Of a stretch of 64,000 bases of DNA, positions 22,026-35,061 are shown one piece after another; within the stretch, counting starts at the first letter, position 1, and every line of letters begins with the position of its first letter. Source of the stretch: Brachypterus glaber (taxonomy: Eukaryota > Arthropoda > Insecta > Coleoptera > Kateretidae); the NCBI GenBank assembly GCA_958510825.1, contig OY294049.1, forward strand, positions 36,732,774 to 36,796,773, in the 5' to 3' direction. Below the pieces are notes generated by a model. The model was not told the DNA's origin. It was given only the letters and a program-made list of their open reading frames with translations, and did not search any database. The position numbers were made by a program, and so were the translations under genes.

Positions 22026-23633
22026 TCCATATGAAAATATCATGAGAGATTTGTCAACCATCAGATATTGTTTTGAAAAAATATATCAAGAAAATCTAAA
22101 ATATATAATTATAAAATATTTGTCGATGTACCAAACCATGTTTCAACATAATCAAGCAAAAATCAAACAGAAAATATGCAGATAATTAGCAAACACGTGG
22201 AAAATGCCAGCATGTGGAAGTTTCACAAAGTTTTAAAATTTTTATAGAACCACATGTAAGTAAATGATAATAAAGCCTTTTATGTAATATTTATCTTGCC
22301 TGTTCTTTAATTAATAGAGTATAATAAACTTAAAACGGCTAATTAAGTTAATATTTACGTAAGTAAAAAATAACCTCAATATACGTCAAAAAATCTGTCA
22401 TAAAATTAGATTTTTAAAAGCGTTTTTCTTCGAAACTGGTCATTTAATTTGGCTGCAATTTTCCTAATTTAATGTTTACCCCCGAAATTACAAAATAACA
22501 AAATTTGAGGCAGTTTGACTGAGGCCCAGGAACCTTCCTATATGTGTGCCAGGTTCTTTAATTATATGAACTAAAGATTTCGTTATTTTCGTTATTATTT
22601 GTTTGCTGAAGATGACACCTTATTTTGCACAGGAATTACTTTAGAGCTTATCAGTATGATTTTAATGGCTGTTTGTCCTGAAAATAAAACTTTTTAAACC
22701 CACATGCTATTAAAAAAGTAACAAAAAATAAATAGATATCATGGAACTGTAGAAAACTTTTAAGTTGTCAAGTAATTTCAAGAAACTTTTACCAATTTAA
22801 TGAAATAGATAAAACTGATGTACGCGAATGTCAAGGAAATTAAATGGACCTAGAAGCAATTAACATAACACAAGCGAAAAATACAGAACATAAAAATTAA
22901 AATTTTATTTTAAAATTTATCTTCTTTCGGAATATGAAATTTAGTAATATAATAATATTTATTATTATACCTATATAGATATATGGGAATTTTGATATTG
23001 ATAGGAAAGGTAAAAATTTAAAATATCGTACGATAATAAATATAAAACTGTACACATCTATATAAAATATTGGGTTATAAAATGGTTTAAAAGTTAAAAT
23101 TTTATTGTTATTTGTTTTTAATGCAGACAAACACAATATATGTTGAAAGACGATAAAAAATCCAAAACCAACAAACGTAAAAAAGCAATGCCAATTTTTT
23201 ATTTATTTTACCAAGACTTTCCAGCGTTCTATTATTATAGTGAAAAGTAAATTCGTAAATATTAAATTCCTGCAAAAATATTTATAACTGTGAAAATATT
23301 CGTAAAATTCATATCTTACTAAACCCTAGGGAAAATTGGAGAAGAAGAATAAAGGAAAAATTTGATAAATATTTTAAAATTGAGAAAATACCTATATTTT
23401 ACTTATCTACAATATTTTGTAAACAAAGAAAATACTTATACCAATAAGGCACTTATCTCTAGAGTTCAGTGTTTAAAAAAATAACGAACAAAAAATCTGA
23501 AAGTATTTTCGCGTTATCGTGGTCACAATTTTTCTTAAATAGTAGTCACACCGACTAACTGACAGAAACGCGGAAATGGTAAAAAAGTATAAATAGGAGT
23601 TTACTTGTTTTTGTTTAATAGTACAGAAATCTC
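22026..23633. other. DGK intron, nothing recognised
   Basis: Very AT-rich sequence without a supported gene, TIR pair or tandem repeat. Open frames here are short and of low complexity. Confidence 0.5.
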
Positions 23634-24080
23634 TTTTTTCTACGATCTAATAGAAAAGTTAACATTTCTACAAAAACAAAAAGTTTTTAGACTTCAAAAT
23701 AACATATTAGTATTTTACTTTTCTGCTCGTTACCATGACAACAAGCAGAAAAGTGATTTTTTTCGCGCGCACAGTGTAGGCAACCGGCATGTCAGTCCTA
23801 AAACAGCTGTCAGTTACATGCGACAAGATATTGGTTCGCCATTTTTTTAACATGAAATTATTATTTATTTTGAATCTAATTTCAATTTCGTGTGCTAAAT
23901 ATTTCTGTGCTATAAATTTGTTGTTACGAAGGAGTTATGGAGAGGTACTGTGATTAGGATTTTACTTTTACACCAAAAGATTTGCAGAAAATTGTTATCA
24001 AGTGCTGCGACCTTGTTAGGTAACTTACTATCTGAAATTTATTTATTTATTTACGTATTTTTTTTAGATCGTAGAAAAAA
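23634..24080 (+). mobile_element. MITE family A, complete copy
   Basis: Terminal inverted repeats TTTTTTCTACGATCTAA and TTAGATCGTAGAAAAAA. The interior is shared with 57405-58100 and, reversed, 9430-9656. Reading frames crossing it are not conserved. Confidence 0.75.
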
Positions 24081-24849
24081 TGTTGTTTGTATTACGACCG
24101 CAAAATGTGATTTCTGCTTCCGCGTGATTACTGATCTCGGCAGAAATCAGTCATTTTGCGCTCTTAACACAAAAATAACTATCCCAAATTTTTCGAACAA
24201 GTTGATCTCGAAGTTGACCTTGGCGGGTTACGTTAATCACTATGTAAAAAAATCTACTAGTATACCGTGCGATTATAAAGTGCCGAACACTTTTTAATGC
24301 AAAACTGGCATTAGCGATGAGTAAAATGCAAGAAAGCTGTGTGCGTTTTGCTGACCACCGAGCTGTTGTACCTAGCAATCACATAGGCTTGTCGCGCACA
24401 ACTCTAACAGAGGCGTGGCTTCAAACGAAGAGTATTTTCTTTTCAAACTGTTTGGCACTTTATAATCGCACTGTACATACATATCTACTAGTATACATAT
24501 GTACAATAAAATTATGTAGATATGTATGTGGAGCCTATAAATTTTGAAAAGGGATCATTTATACACGTCAAGTGTCTGAAAACTTTTTTAATCAGAACTT
24601 TTTCCTTTTTGTACTTACAGACATGAAATCTTATCCGTACCTACTTTATCATTTATAAGTGAAAAGGGCGAAGAAAATTAGGAAAAGAAAAATCATTTAT
24701 TATTTAGGTTAATTAAAATAAGCGTATTTACCTAAATAAATCATAATGGAAGTATTTTTTGTGAAAAACGTAAAATTTTCTTTCAAACTTTTTAAAATAA
24801 GATAAAATAAGCCGTAAGATATGTAATGCTACGCATTTCATTCCTATAT

Positions 24850-25175
24850 AATCTTCCCAGTAAATGGTATATTACATTTTATCAAATCGGTACTTAAAAA
24901 AATTTTTTTTTTTCTTAATTATTTTTTTTTTAAGTTTATCCCCCCTTATTTTATTTTGTTTTTGGGAGAATTACTTTGAAAAACAATAAGGATCTTCCCC
25001 TCATAGAACTTGATTTTTCCTAAAAATTCGGAGTCGATCGAATTATTCGTTCTTGAGTATACAAAAAAGTGACATCGGACGGACAGACGCACAGAAGGAC
25101 ATTTTCAAAGTTTCTTAGTTTTTCATGAAACACATTTATATCCAAGATTTTTTTGTCTTGGACATTTTTTGGCGA
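24850..25175 (+). mobile_element. Dispersed repeat family X, copy 4
   Basis: CCCAGTAAATGGTATATTAC start, GATCTTCCCCTCATAGAACT and ATTATTCGTTCTTGAG blocks as in copy 1. Confidence 0.65.
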
Positions 25176-25246
25176 TTTTGGCTCGCGCCCTGAAGCAGGG
25201 GGTTCACTTGACTCATACAGAGGCCGGCTCTAGTTATAATAATTAC

Positions 25247-25436
25247 CTTTGTTGTGCGACGTAATGGCTGCACATGCTGTGGTTGAACTGAGTACGGTCA
25301 TTTCTTTAAACGCTTTACCATCAACCTTTACACTGCGACGTACGAAGGATAGAAAAAGGTGACGGCACAGTTCTTCTGGAGTCCGTACTTCGAGGAAGGT
25401 GTCCAAAAATTTGTGAAAACCCTCATAGTCAATATC
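25247..25436 (-). CDS. DGK exon 3 (RVH domain)
   Basis: Residues 48-110. DIDYEGFHKFLDTFLEV and PEELCRHLFLSF match the core of the type I DGK recoverin-homology domain (vertebrate IGYEGFQQFLKIYLEV). The C-terminal part (VLSSTTACAAITSHNK) is a linker. Acceptor TTTCAG, donor gtaatt, leaves in phase 1. About 24 kb of intron precede it. Confidence 0.93.
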
Positions 25437-25724
25437 CTGAAACAATGAAAAAACAATAAGATTTTTTTTTTGGTAAATATTGCTAATTTCTTTGGTAATG
25501 GTTGCTAAGCAGTTTTATGACTTTTGCTAAATTTAAGTAATGATAAATTAAAACTCTGCATTAAATTTGCGTAATTTTAAGACTTTAAGGGTCCCTTTAA
25601 TTAATTGTAAAGTGAAAATTTAATTTTTTGGATCTAAATCTATAAAAACTATGTCAAGTCCAAACTAGGTTTGCAGAACACGTGGATATAAGCGGGCCTT
25701 GAACTAAGGGAGTAGTAATAGTAT

Positions 25725-26425
25725 CCCAGATAGCACAGGTTTGGACTTTTTACAATGGATATCCCCAGAATATACATTTTGGGATTTCCGATATCCCCAG
25801 GATATCTGCTATAGATATCCGTAGGATATCCTCACGATATACTTTGTTACTAAACGGGAAGCCGAGCGACTTTCGAACCGTATATCCCAAGCATATCCCG
25901 AAGGTATGTCTTGAGGATATACTGTACGTCTGTCCTAAAGATAACTACTAATTATCTACACCTGTTCCCGACAAAACTGGCTATCAAATAGTATTGCTTT
26001 TATTTTTTTTTGTGAAATATTGCTATTAGTAGCTTGCTCCTAGGTGCAAGTTATTTAAATTTAAGTTAATACGTTTACAAAAAAATAATAAAAGCAATAC
26101 TATTTAAGAGTTTGTCGGGGGACATTAAATTTTGTACATAATTAGTAACTTACTTATCTACGAAATATATTTCCCTTTTCCCTCAGGGAGGGGTAATGCT
26201 CACGAAATTGTCCAACAGCGGAAAATACAACATAAATATTTAATAATAACTGTGGAAAAAACTTACACAGATAAACGGACCACAAACACCGACTATAACA
26301 TCCGCCATTAAAGTCACGAAAAACGCGAAAAATTTAAAACAATGAAGGAGAAGCCATCGTAGGATATCCCAGGGACATCCGAAAGGACATCCACGGGACA
26401 TCCCCTCGGGACGTCCAAAGCATTC
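25725..26425. repeat. GATATCC-rich element, second locus
   Basis: Starts CCCAGATAGCACAGG and carries repeated GGATATCC/GATATCCCC to about 25930; a second cluster of GGACATCC/GATATCCC motifs lies at 26350-26420. It is related in motif and terminus to 5922-6346. The DNA between looks unrelated and may be an insertion. Confidence 0.55.
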
Positions 26426-26479
26426 GATGTGCACTAAAATATGTTTGCGTATACTATTTTTCCTAAGACCTAACCATTA

Positions 26480-26882
26480 AAACATCCATATTCATAATTT
26501 TCATCTCTTTAAAATGACGTATCACAAGACCTAGAGTGCCATTTAAAATATTGCCCCCCCATTGCCCCCCTGGCGCCGCCTTACTGAATAAAAAATTTAA
26601 AAAATATGGCAAGTATAGTTCCGCATATGAAAAATAGTCTCCGACGTAAGGGGGAGAAATCATTCGTACTCACTTCTTTCCGACAAGAGCGTTATAAGGC
26701 GTGCATGCCTACATCGGGACTCCCACTTGCACACACATTCCAAACATATTTCCCGTAGCCACAGATCCGTGCGTCAAACTATAATAGTTTTTATTGTGTG
26801 ATATCAGTATTCCAAATTTGAAGATTATATCTAATTCCGTTCAAAAGTTACGGGGGGTGTACCATTTAAAAGAATAACCCTG
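26480..26882. repeat. Dispersed repeat ending AATAACCCTGTA
   Basis: Shares with 34290-34492 the blocks AAGTTACGGGGGGTGTACCA and TTTAAAAGAATAACCCTGTA, plus a weaker match upstream. Confidence 0.6.
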
Positions 26883-27148
26883 TAAATTTTTATTTGCTAT
26901 TTACAATTATGGCGAAGGCGGTACCATTGATACAAAGATTTTTTTCATATATTTGCTATTTTTTTTATAACTTGGAGGTTCTGGAGTGCTTTCAAAAAAA
27001 AAATCTGTTTCAACTAATGTTAGTTGAAGAGACTATATTGTAGTTAACAGGTCAATAACAAAGTCCAGACCGTATGGCCAGCGAGCGACTGCGTGTCCCT
27101 CAAAATCAAACGTTAAAAAAATACAAAAAATTGAAATAATTAAAAAAT

Positions 27149-27690
27149 TCAGGGTGATCAATAACTGGCACGCCAAAATTTAAGAGGTTATTCTGCATCC
27201 AAAAATATCAAAAAAAGTTCCTATAAACGTAGGTCCGCAAATGAGCATTAAGGGAGCTACGGCCCTTTAAAATTGTAATAAAAATAAGGTTTTTAATTAA
27301 TAAATCTGGTACCCTTTAAGCTAGAGCGACGAGCTTCTACATGTATACTAGTATTAATAAGAGCAATAAGTTTATTTTAATTTATTTTTTTGAATTTATC
27401 CAGAGACGTCCCTAGACGGAGAAATTTATTAGGCTTAACACATTTTTGACCCAAACTTTTTTAAGCCTAATTTTTTTGGATTTTTTGTGAAAAATATGAA
27501 TTCCTTGAGTAAAAATACATAAAAAATGTCATTTTGTGTAACACTGTGGAGCAACCGTTTTCAAAAAAAAAAATGCAAATAACATTTTGTGCCACCAAAA
27601 ACGTTACTTTTTAAAAGCTTATTACTCCTTTAATATTAAATTTAGGTGTTTTGGTGAAGAATACTTTTTTGCTCAGTTTTAAATGAAGAC
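27149..27690. mobile_element. CAGGGTGATMA-type foldback relative, one arm
   Basis: CAGGGTGATCAATAACTGGC start, related to 45154-45560 and, in its interior, to the foldbacks at 5272 and 38018 (AACGTTACTTTTTAAAAG, TTTAGGTGTTTTGGTGAAGA). Confidence 0.55.
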
Positions 27691-28188
27691 CCAAAGGGTC
27701 TCGAAAAAGTTTAACATACCGGGGCCTCGGGGGCTTTTACATCTCCTACATCGGTATTAAAGTTTTATAACCTCTGGAGAAACGTAATAAAAAAATAAAT
27801 CCAATTTTAATTGGAATATTTAGAGAAAAGTAATAATTTTTTAGATAAAAATTTTATATCTTCTTTTTAGTCTGTCCTAAAAGAGACATAAATGGCTATC
27901 CATTTGCATCCAGTTGCAATAAAATTTATATTTATTATAGCAATATATAATTCGAAATATAAGTTTTATAATAAAACTGTAAACCGTATATTTGTAATTA
28001 TTTTAAATGCTTACTACAAAAAATGCACGTGCTCCATATACCCTGATAAAGCAAATAAAACCCAGAATCACAAGCCATTTTTAAATCTATTATGGGTCCC
28101 ATGATACCGAATTACTAATAAAAATATACAGATTTCTCGGTTAATTTCCTGTTTATAACGACTATTATTGTCGAAACTTGGTATTTTA

Positions 28189-28332
28189 AGGCATATCCAG
28201 AAGCTTGCGTAAGAACATAAAACATAAGAATGCGATGCTGTGATTGGCTACAAGATACATGGCGGCGCATCAAGCCAATCACGGCATCGCATTGTTATGT
28301 TTTATGTTCTTATGCGAGACTGTGAATAGGCA
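28189..28332. mobile_element. Foldback MITE, GATTGGCT-palindrome type, full copy
   Basis: Arms of about 60 bp: GCGATGCTGTGATTGGCT pairs with AGCCAATCACGGCATCGC, outer ends GGCATATCCAGAAGCTTGCG and CGAGACTGTGAATAGGC. Relatives at 13327 and 34178. Confidence 0.8.
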
Positions 28333-28379
28333 CATATAGTCTGTGTCACTGACACGGTGTGTCAGTCACGTGATCAAGA

Positions 28380-28480
28380 CGAATCTTTTTACGCCTAGAT
28401 CGTTGAAATTGGCCCAGTAATTTAAGCTCTACATGGGAACAAACAAACATACCTACATACAAACACGTTAAAAAGATAAC
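28380..28480 (+). repeat. Possible RTE-type retroposon tail
   Basis: GAAATTGGCCCAGTAATTTA followed by AACAAACAAACATACCTACA resembles 3' tails of RTE-like LINEs and their SINEs in insects. No coding part is seen. Confidence 0.3.
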
Positions 28481-29081
28481 CTTCTTCTGCGTTGCTGGTA
28501 AAAACTATGTAATTAAAAAAATGAAAACTCAGCTTTTCGAAAGGTTCGAGAAATATAATTTGCGTTTTATTTGCCCTATGGTCTGTTTTTCAAGCAAGAT
28601 AGTAAATTAAAAATCGTACAGTGAATATTTTTAAAACAGATTCGAATATTGGATGTGCGAATATACTGCGTAGTTTATTTTATAAAATATAACTATATTT
28701 TATACACAAACATATACTATTCAAACCTGTTGCAAAAATATTTACTGTGCGATTTTTAATTTACTATCTTGCTTGATGAAACAGACCATAGTAGGTATAG
28801 AAGTATTATTTTAAAACCAAACTGCCAATTTTATGTATAATAGTTATACCATAGAGATGGAAAGAGAAACATTAGTCCAGCCTGCGCAAGATTATTTTGT
28901 GACAGAACGGGGCAGCGAAATGACGTAACACAATATATCTGACCTTGCGCAGTACGCATATCTATCAGCTGTGAAATGCTGTCGGTCGTAAAACAATTCA
29001 TCACTCCAGTATTCATTTGTCTTATCTCCAAAAATCCCCCAGTAAAAATATTAAAATGTCCAAAAATAGAGATATGGCAAA

Positions 29082-30590
29082 CCAATACAGGGGTGACGAA
29101 TTATTAGTAGTTTGTTTATACTGTCAGATCGTCGTTTGTTTCTGTTCATTTTTCGACTTGTACTGTGTTTTAATTGTTTTTTTGCTGCATTTGTTTATAA
29201 CTTTAAACCTAACCTGTATTGTTGCTTTATGAAGAGCAAAGGTTCAATCCCTGGTGTACTCAAAGTAGGTGTACAAAATCCCGAAACTCAAACACACCTC
29301 GAAAAATTCTTATAAAATAATTTAAAAGAACTATTTCGACGTTACTTCGTAGATAATTATTGTTTTTTGTTGAATTTTTTACAATTTTTATTTGACACAC
29401 AAAACTAAGGTTAAAAAATACTCGTCAAAAACAACAATAGTAGTGCGCATGTGCAAGTTTATCTCAGATGCGCTAGGCACATTTATCACAGTATTCCGCA
29501 ACGGCTTTGGAGGTCTTTCCTTGTCTATGAGTTATACAGATAAAAATATCTTAGTGCAATAGTAAATAGGCATCATTTCAGCCATAAAGATATTATTTGT
29601 GGTGTGTGTGTGTGTGTAAAAGTGCAAAAAAATATACGACATGAGCTTAAACGTTAAAATATATGTTTTCCTGCGGTATCTTTTACTGAATTTTAAATTT
29701 TCTGACGGTTTTCTGCTATGTAAATTACCCGTGAATTTAAATACGAATCCTTTAATGAAACTTTAAACTATTTGTTTTGTATGTTGTTGGTTTTATTTAA
29801 AAACAAACATTTTATATAATATAAACATTAATTTTAAGCAGGGTTGTTTAGCAGGATACTTATTTCCTTCATATAATAAAGACCAATCAGAATTAAGATT
29901 TTTTTTAACCGACCAATCATAAACATTAAACAGCTATTAAACCAAAGCTAGGTTTTATTAAATTTGTCAATAAATTTTGATAATTAAATAAAAATAAACT
30001 TAATTTATGTTTACAGGTCTGTGTTATTATTAATAATTAATTATTAAGTCAAATTAAGAAATTGTTGATCCTTACTCATATTGGAGTTGATTTAAATAAA
30101 CCATAGAAAAAATGTTATCTCTCCAAAATATAAATTTATCGTCTATTAAACAAACATTACATCGACAATTGTTTCGCCTTTTTTTAAATAAAGTCAAGTT
30201 TTTAAATATATAAACAAATTAACTTGAGTACACATTATGGCAGTATGACATTTCTAATAATGTGTACTTTTTCAATTTATTAAAAAAAAATAGAATAACC
30301 ATTTTGTTATTTTTCTATTTATGAATAGTGTTTTATGGAAAAACTACGCAACAGAAAAATAAAACGTATATTCGTACTCAGTGCTACAAAAAGTACCAAT
30401 ATAAAATAGAAACAGAAAACATACACAAGTCTTAACAACTCAAAATTTGCAGGCCAGTGTTAACGCCTAAATAAGTAAAATATTATAAAATGTATGTTTT
30501 AAGGATATTGTATTAATCACACTTTTTAAATATTTACTTTTAATCAACACTTACCAATTATTTCTTTGAAAAATCTAGCACACACAAAAT
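29082..30590. other. DGK intron, little recognised
   Basis: Apart from a (TG)n run at about 29599-29617, I see no gene or clear repeat here. Confidence 0.5.
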
Positions 30591-31379
30591 TATACGTACG
30601 CTCTTACAAACGTAAACAATTATAATGGTCGACAGCCACCAGACTCGATGAAGCAGGAATTCTAGCTTCTCGAGTCACGTGACTAGCTTAACGCCCGCGA
30701 TTGGCTGGCTTGTACCTCAGAAGTGTGATTTTTACACTTCGGGTGTATTGTTGCTAAATTTATGTTTATAAAACTACATTTTCTTGAGCTTTGAGTGTAT
30801 TGTTGCAGAAGGTATGGATGTAAAAATACACACTCTAGGTCAAAATCACCTCACCTGTGTAGTGTCACATCAATGTTGATGTACATTTATATAAAGTTGT
30901 AAAATTTACACATTTAAAGAGTGTATTTTTTTACACCTTTTCAATGTAATTTCTTTCAGTGTGGTTTAATTATTAAGTTCTCATAAATAAATGTATATTT
31001 TTTTATATAAAAAATCATATATTATATATTACGTAAGTAAAAGTTAATCCATTATCCATATAAGCGATTAATATACTTACAGGAGTACCTAACTTTATTA
31101 AAGTAAATCGTATAAAATTGATTTATAATAACACAATACCTCTTAGCCTTATTGCCTTTATGGTTTAACAGTAATTGAACTATAAAACTAAATCAACAGT
31201 TAAGTGCAAATAGGCCTGTGCCAGAAAAAAGTTTAGGGGGTCACAGGAAATTATAGGATTATAGGATAGGGTCTTAAATTAATTGCGTTTAATCCGAATT
31301 TAATCCAAATACTATTTTATTTTATTTAGTCTAGATGGCTCAACATTTTCCTGGGAGGCTAAGCTTTCCTTACTTGGTA

Positions 31380-31765
31380 GCCGGGGATTTTTGGGGTCGC
31401 TGATTATGAATCTGGTGCCAGTGTTCCAAAATACAAAATGGCAGATCCAATATGGCGGATTAGATTTTTAAAGTTTCTCGGAAAATTTAATCCGCCATAT
31501 TGGATCCGCTATTTTGGAAAACTGGCACCAGATTAGTAATCAGCGACCCCAAAAACCCCCGAATAGCAAGTTTCAAGCAAATCCGAGCAACTTTAAAAAA
31601 TAAAATCCGCCATATTGGATCCGCCATTTTTAATTTTGGAAAACTGGCATCAGATTCGTAATCAGCAACATTAAAAAACCTAGTCCGCCATATTGGATCC
31701 GCCATTTTGAACGCTAAATTTTAAATTCTGACCCCGGATTCAGATTCAGCGATCCAAAATACGTA
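31380..31765. repeat. Minisatellite with GCCATATTGGATCCGCCAT core
   Basis: Three or more diverged units of roughly 80-110 bp. The first pair is inverted (31385-31460 against 31485-31560), the rest direct. Shared phrases are GGAAAACTGGCACCAGAT and AATCAGCGACCCCAAAAA. A faint relative is at 52375-52455. Confidence 0.75.
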
Positions 31766-32078
31766 AGAATTGACTAGTGAGGTGTGCCCACTCGAGATTT
31801 TTTTTGTGTGCCGGTGTAATAAATAGAAACCGGGTATCGTTGATTCTAAAAGATAAGTTGCAAAATCCGGAATGTTCCGGTCACAGGTCATTTCGGAGCG
31901 GTATCAAGTAATTAATTAGTTTGCGGAAAGGGGTAATTACTGCAGAGATATCAGCAAAACTGTCACGGAAAGGAATGGCTTCTAAAATATACAGAGAGAG
32001 TTAAAAGTACCGAACACCTAGAGATACTGCTTCTTCGCCAAAATTATAAATTTTCTGTATATAACTTATAATATGTAC

Positions 32079-32746
32079 ATATCGTCCACTAAAGGCTCTA
32101 GTTGTCTAACTCCAAATTTTTCAAAAATGAGATTTTTATCAAATTTGCTTCATTATCTGATTACCAACACACTTCAAAAAAAAGTTGCATTAAACCAATA
32201 TCAGCCTCAAAAAATGCAAAAATGTAAATATTTTAAGTCGCTAAGTGTCTAACTCCATCATATGATTGTGAGAAAACAATTAAATGAGAACTGTCACTAA
32301 TGTGAAACTATTTCTCAACAACAGGGGATCCCGTTTCAAATATTTGTTAATTTACTGTTTGATGATAATTATAATTATTGCCATTAATAATGTATATATA
32401 TTATGCCTACCTAGTAGTAATATTATATATTAAATATAAAAATATAATTTTTTTGTAATAATATTACGCGATATAATACGATAGGTATCCTCTTTTATCT
32501 TCCCTTGGAGTTAGACCATTAGTGAATTTAGATTCTGTGGTTAAAATTTAATTTTCAAATAATTTATATAAAAGAGATAACAATGAAAAGTTTTAAATAC
32601 ATTAACACATTTCAAACATTTTTACCTGTGAACAAGCTAGTTTTAAAGTTCTAAATTGCTATAATTAAGTTTTAAATCGTTTTTTACGTCTCCTGAAAAA
32701 TATGACGTTTTGGAGTTAGACCGTTAGAGCCTTTAGATGACGATAT
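32079..32746. mobile_element. TIR element, CTAACTCCAAA type
   Basis: Left ATATCGTCCACTAAAGGCTC pairs with right GAGCCTTTAGATGACGATAT; TIRs about 40 bp. Subterminal repeats GTCTAACTCCATCA (32248) and TGGAGTTAGACCATTAGTGA (32506) repeat the same phrase inwards. Confidence 0.75.
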
Positions 32747-33204
32747 TCATTTACTTTTAAAAACCTAAACTTAAAAATTGTGCAAAAATTAAAGCAAAAA
32801 TGTAATTTTACTGCAAAATTTTAATTTTACAATTTCTTCTTAATTTCAAGTACCGACAACCGGTGAATAATTTTAACTATTTTTCCCAGAAAAAAAAACG
32901 CATAAGGGCGGATTTTTTTTTTGCAACTTCGTGGAATGAAATTTACATTTTTAGGTTACTTTTTCATAATGATCGAAAATAAATGGAAATCGATTATAAA
33001 AATAATAAGATTATCAAAACCTTAAAACTTATCCGAAGTTTTTCGCGTGAAAGTAAGTGCGGTGGAACCGTACCATTTTCAGTTTATTTGTTATTTAACT
33101 ATCTTCGTATTATTGGAATGAAGAGTAGGATCATTCTTTTAACATAAATAAATATACTATAATATGGCACTTTTTACCATAAATAAATATGTATTGGAAT
33201 ATAC

Positions 33205-33680
33205 AGGGTGTCTCAACGAAGCCGACTCGGTCGATATATAGTAAAGTATCCACTTTAGAGAAAAACTTTAATGGGAAAAGTTGTATGGTTTTAAAAAACG
33301 TACATTTTAAAAATATTTTAAAATATACAGGATGGTCCTCTTAGGGTAACATCTGACTTATTTTCTTTTTAATGGAATGGTATATTTTTTATATTGCCTA
33401 CTTATTTCTCAATTAAATGCCTTTATTTTGACATCATATTGTATGGGTCTATTGTGTATAGTTTTTGAGATATATTTTTCTTTTTGAGAAAAAATACATT
33501 TTTAGTGATAAGATAAAACCTTCTCCAATTTTTTTATTTTTTCTCAAAAATTCATAAAATTTTGCAAGCTTATCTTAAAAGGGTGAATCTAATTACAAAA
33601 TAAAATATTTTATACAGAGCGTTCAAAATAAATATTTAAACTTTTGGATTTTCAGACATAGAAAACACCATTTTTTTAAG
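33205..33680 (+). repeat. CAGGGTGTC-type repeat, one end
   Basis: TACAGGGTGTCTCAACGAAG starts a repeat-like stretch. No matching opposite end was found before the MITE at 33754. Confidence 0.4.
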
Positions 33681-33753
33681 GGAATATTTTTTTTATTCAC
33701 TCGTTAAATGTACAATGAAATTCTGCATTAAATGATACAAGATACTTTATAGA

Positions 33754-33899
33754 TCCCTTTCAAGTATTACGTAACGCAAATTTCGATCATTTTGGACACC
33801 CCCCCCCCTTGTAACGCTATTTTCTTATACCATTAACATGGGCGTAACACTCCAAAATGACCCCCCCCCAGGAGCGTTACGTAATACTTGAACGTTCCC
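33754..33899. mobile_element. Foldback MITE with G/C runs, copy 3
   Basis: CAAGTATTACGTAACGCAAA to GCGTTACGTAATACTTGAAC, with two C-runs. Confidence 0.85.
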
Positions 33900-34177
33900 T
33901 TAGCGGTTTTTAAAATAATTGAGTTTAAAAAAATAAAGTTTTCAATTTTAAGAATTTTAATTATTTTTTTTTAATAAGAAGGCCGTGGATTTTTTTTAAT
34001 AATTTTTACTTTAGGATAATAATTTTGTTAAAATAATTTATACAAAAAAAATAACTAACTTGTATTCAACGATAACGAGAACTATCTCTAAAACTCGAGT
34101 CCGTTAATGAGTTGACTCCACGATGTATTGGTTTTGGCGCTATCTACTGGCTCGCATAACCATAAGACATAGCTTGG

Positions 34178-34280
34178 GGCATATCCACAGGCTCGCATAA
34201 CAAGCATAGTACATAAGAATGCGATACCGTGATTGGCTTACAAGATACATAATGGCACATCAAGCCAATCACGGTTAAAT
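34178..34280. mobile_element. Foldback MITE, GATTGGCT-palindrome type, truncated
   Basis: GGGCATATCCACAGGCTCGC to AGCCAATCACGG; one outer arm is lost. Confidence 0.7.
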
Positions 34281-34769
34281 AGACAATTTAAACTCTTTAA
34301 AATGACTTATCAGAAAACCTAGGGTTCTGTTTAAAATATTGTCCCCCTAGCGCACCTTACTAAATAAAAAATTGAAGAATATAATAAATGATAGTCTTTG
34401 TTGTGTGATATACATATTCCAAATTAAAAGTTTATAGCTCGTCCCGTTTAAAAGTTACGGGGGGTGTACCATTTAAAAGAATAACCCTGTATTACCACAG
34501 CCCTGACTGTGATATAAACCAATATGTTTTTAAGTAAAACTTAACCTTTTAGTGTGTACCGTAAGCTTCCGGAAGGCCTATTTTTATCTTTTGCCATATA
34601 TCTCAGTATATATAAATATATTATCCTTTTGCTTTCCAATTTTTTAACCTACATTCCAGAATACAAAGTCTGTTGAGTGAAATAAAATTTCAAATTCTTG
34701 CACAACAATACAAGGTCGTAGATGAGGGGGGTAATGGGGGTAATTACCCCCCCCATAGGCATGGGCGCC

Positions 34770-35060
34770 CATTTTGTTTGCAGGGCGCCAAGTTTGGTAG
34801 AAACCGTCAGAGTCACAGTTCTTTTTCTTGTTGGTATTTTTTGGACGCCAAGTTTGGTAGAAACCGTCAGGTACAAAGCTTTTGTCTTAGGTTATTTTTT
34901 TGGGCGCCGTCATTTTTTTTGTAGGGGCGCCACGTTTGGTAGAAACCGTCAGGGACAAAGCTTTTTTTTTTCTTGATGGCATTTTTTGGGGGTCAATTTT
35001 TTTTTTGTAGGCGCACTAAGCTTTATTTTAGGGTGTTTTTTATTTTGCTAGGGGCACCAA
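34770..35060 (+). repeat. Minisatellite with GGCGCC and TTTGGTAGAAACCGTCAG units
   Basis: Three clear units of about 60-80 bp, each with GCGCCAAGTTTGGTAGAAAC or close variant and a following GTTCTTTTT/GCTTTT T-rich part; a degenerate fourth follows. Overlapping reading frames repeat the same peptide and are a consequence of the array. Confidence 0.8.
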
Positions 35061-35061
35061 A

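Noticed and set aside
23950..24297. 115-codon frame
   Set aside because: It runs out of MITE A into unrelated sequence; no domain is visible.
30600..30720. Possible promoter (TCACGTGAC, CCAAT-like box, higher GC)
   Set aside because: No transcript start or downstream exon can be tied to it; the words may occur by chance or belong to a repeat.
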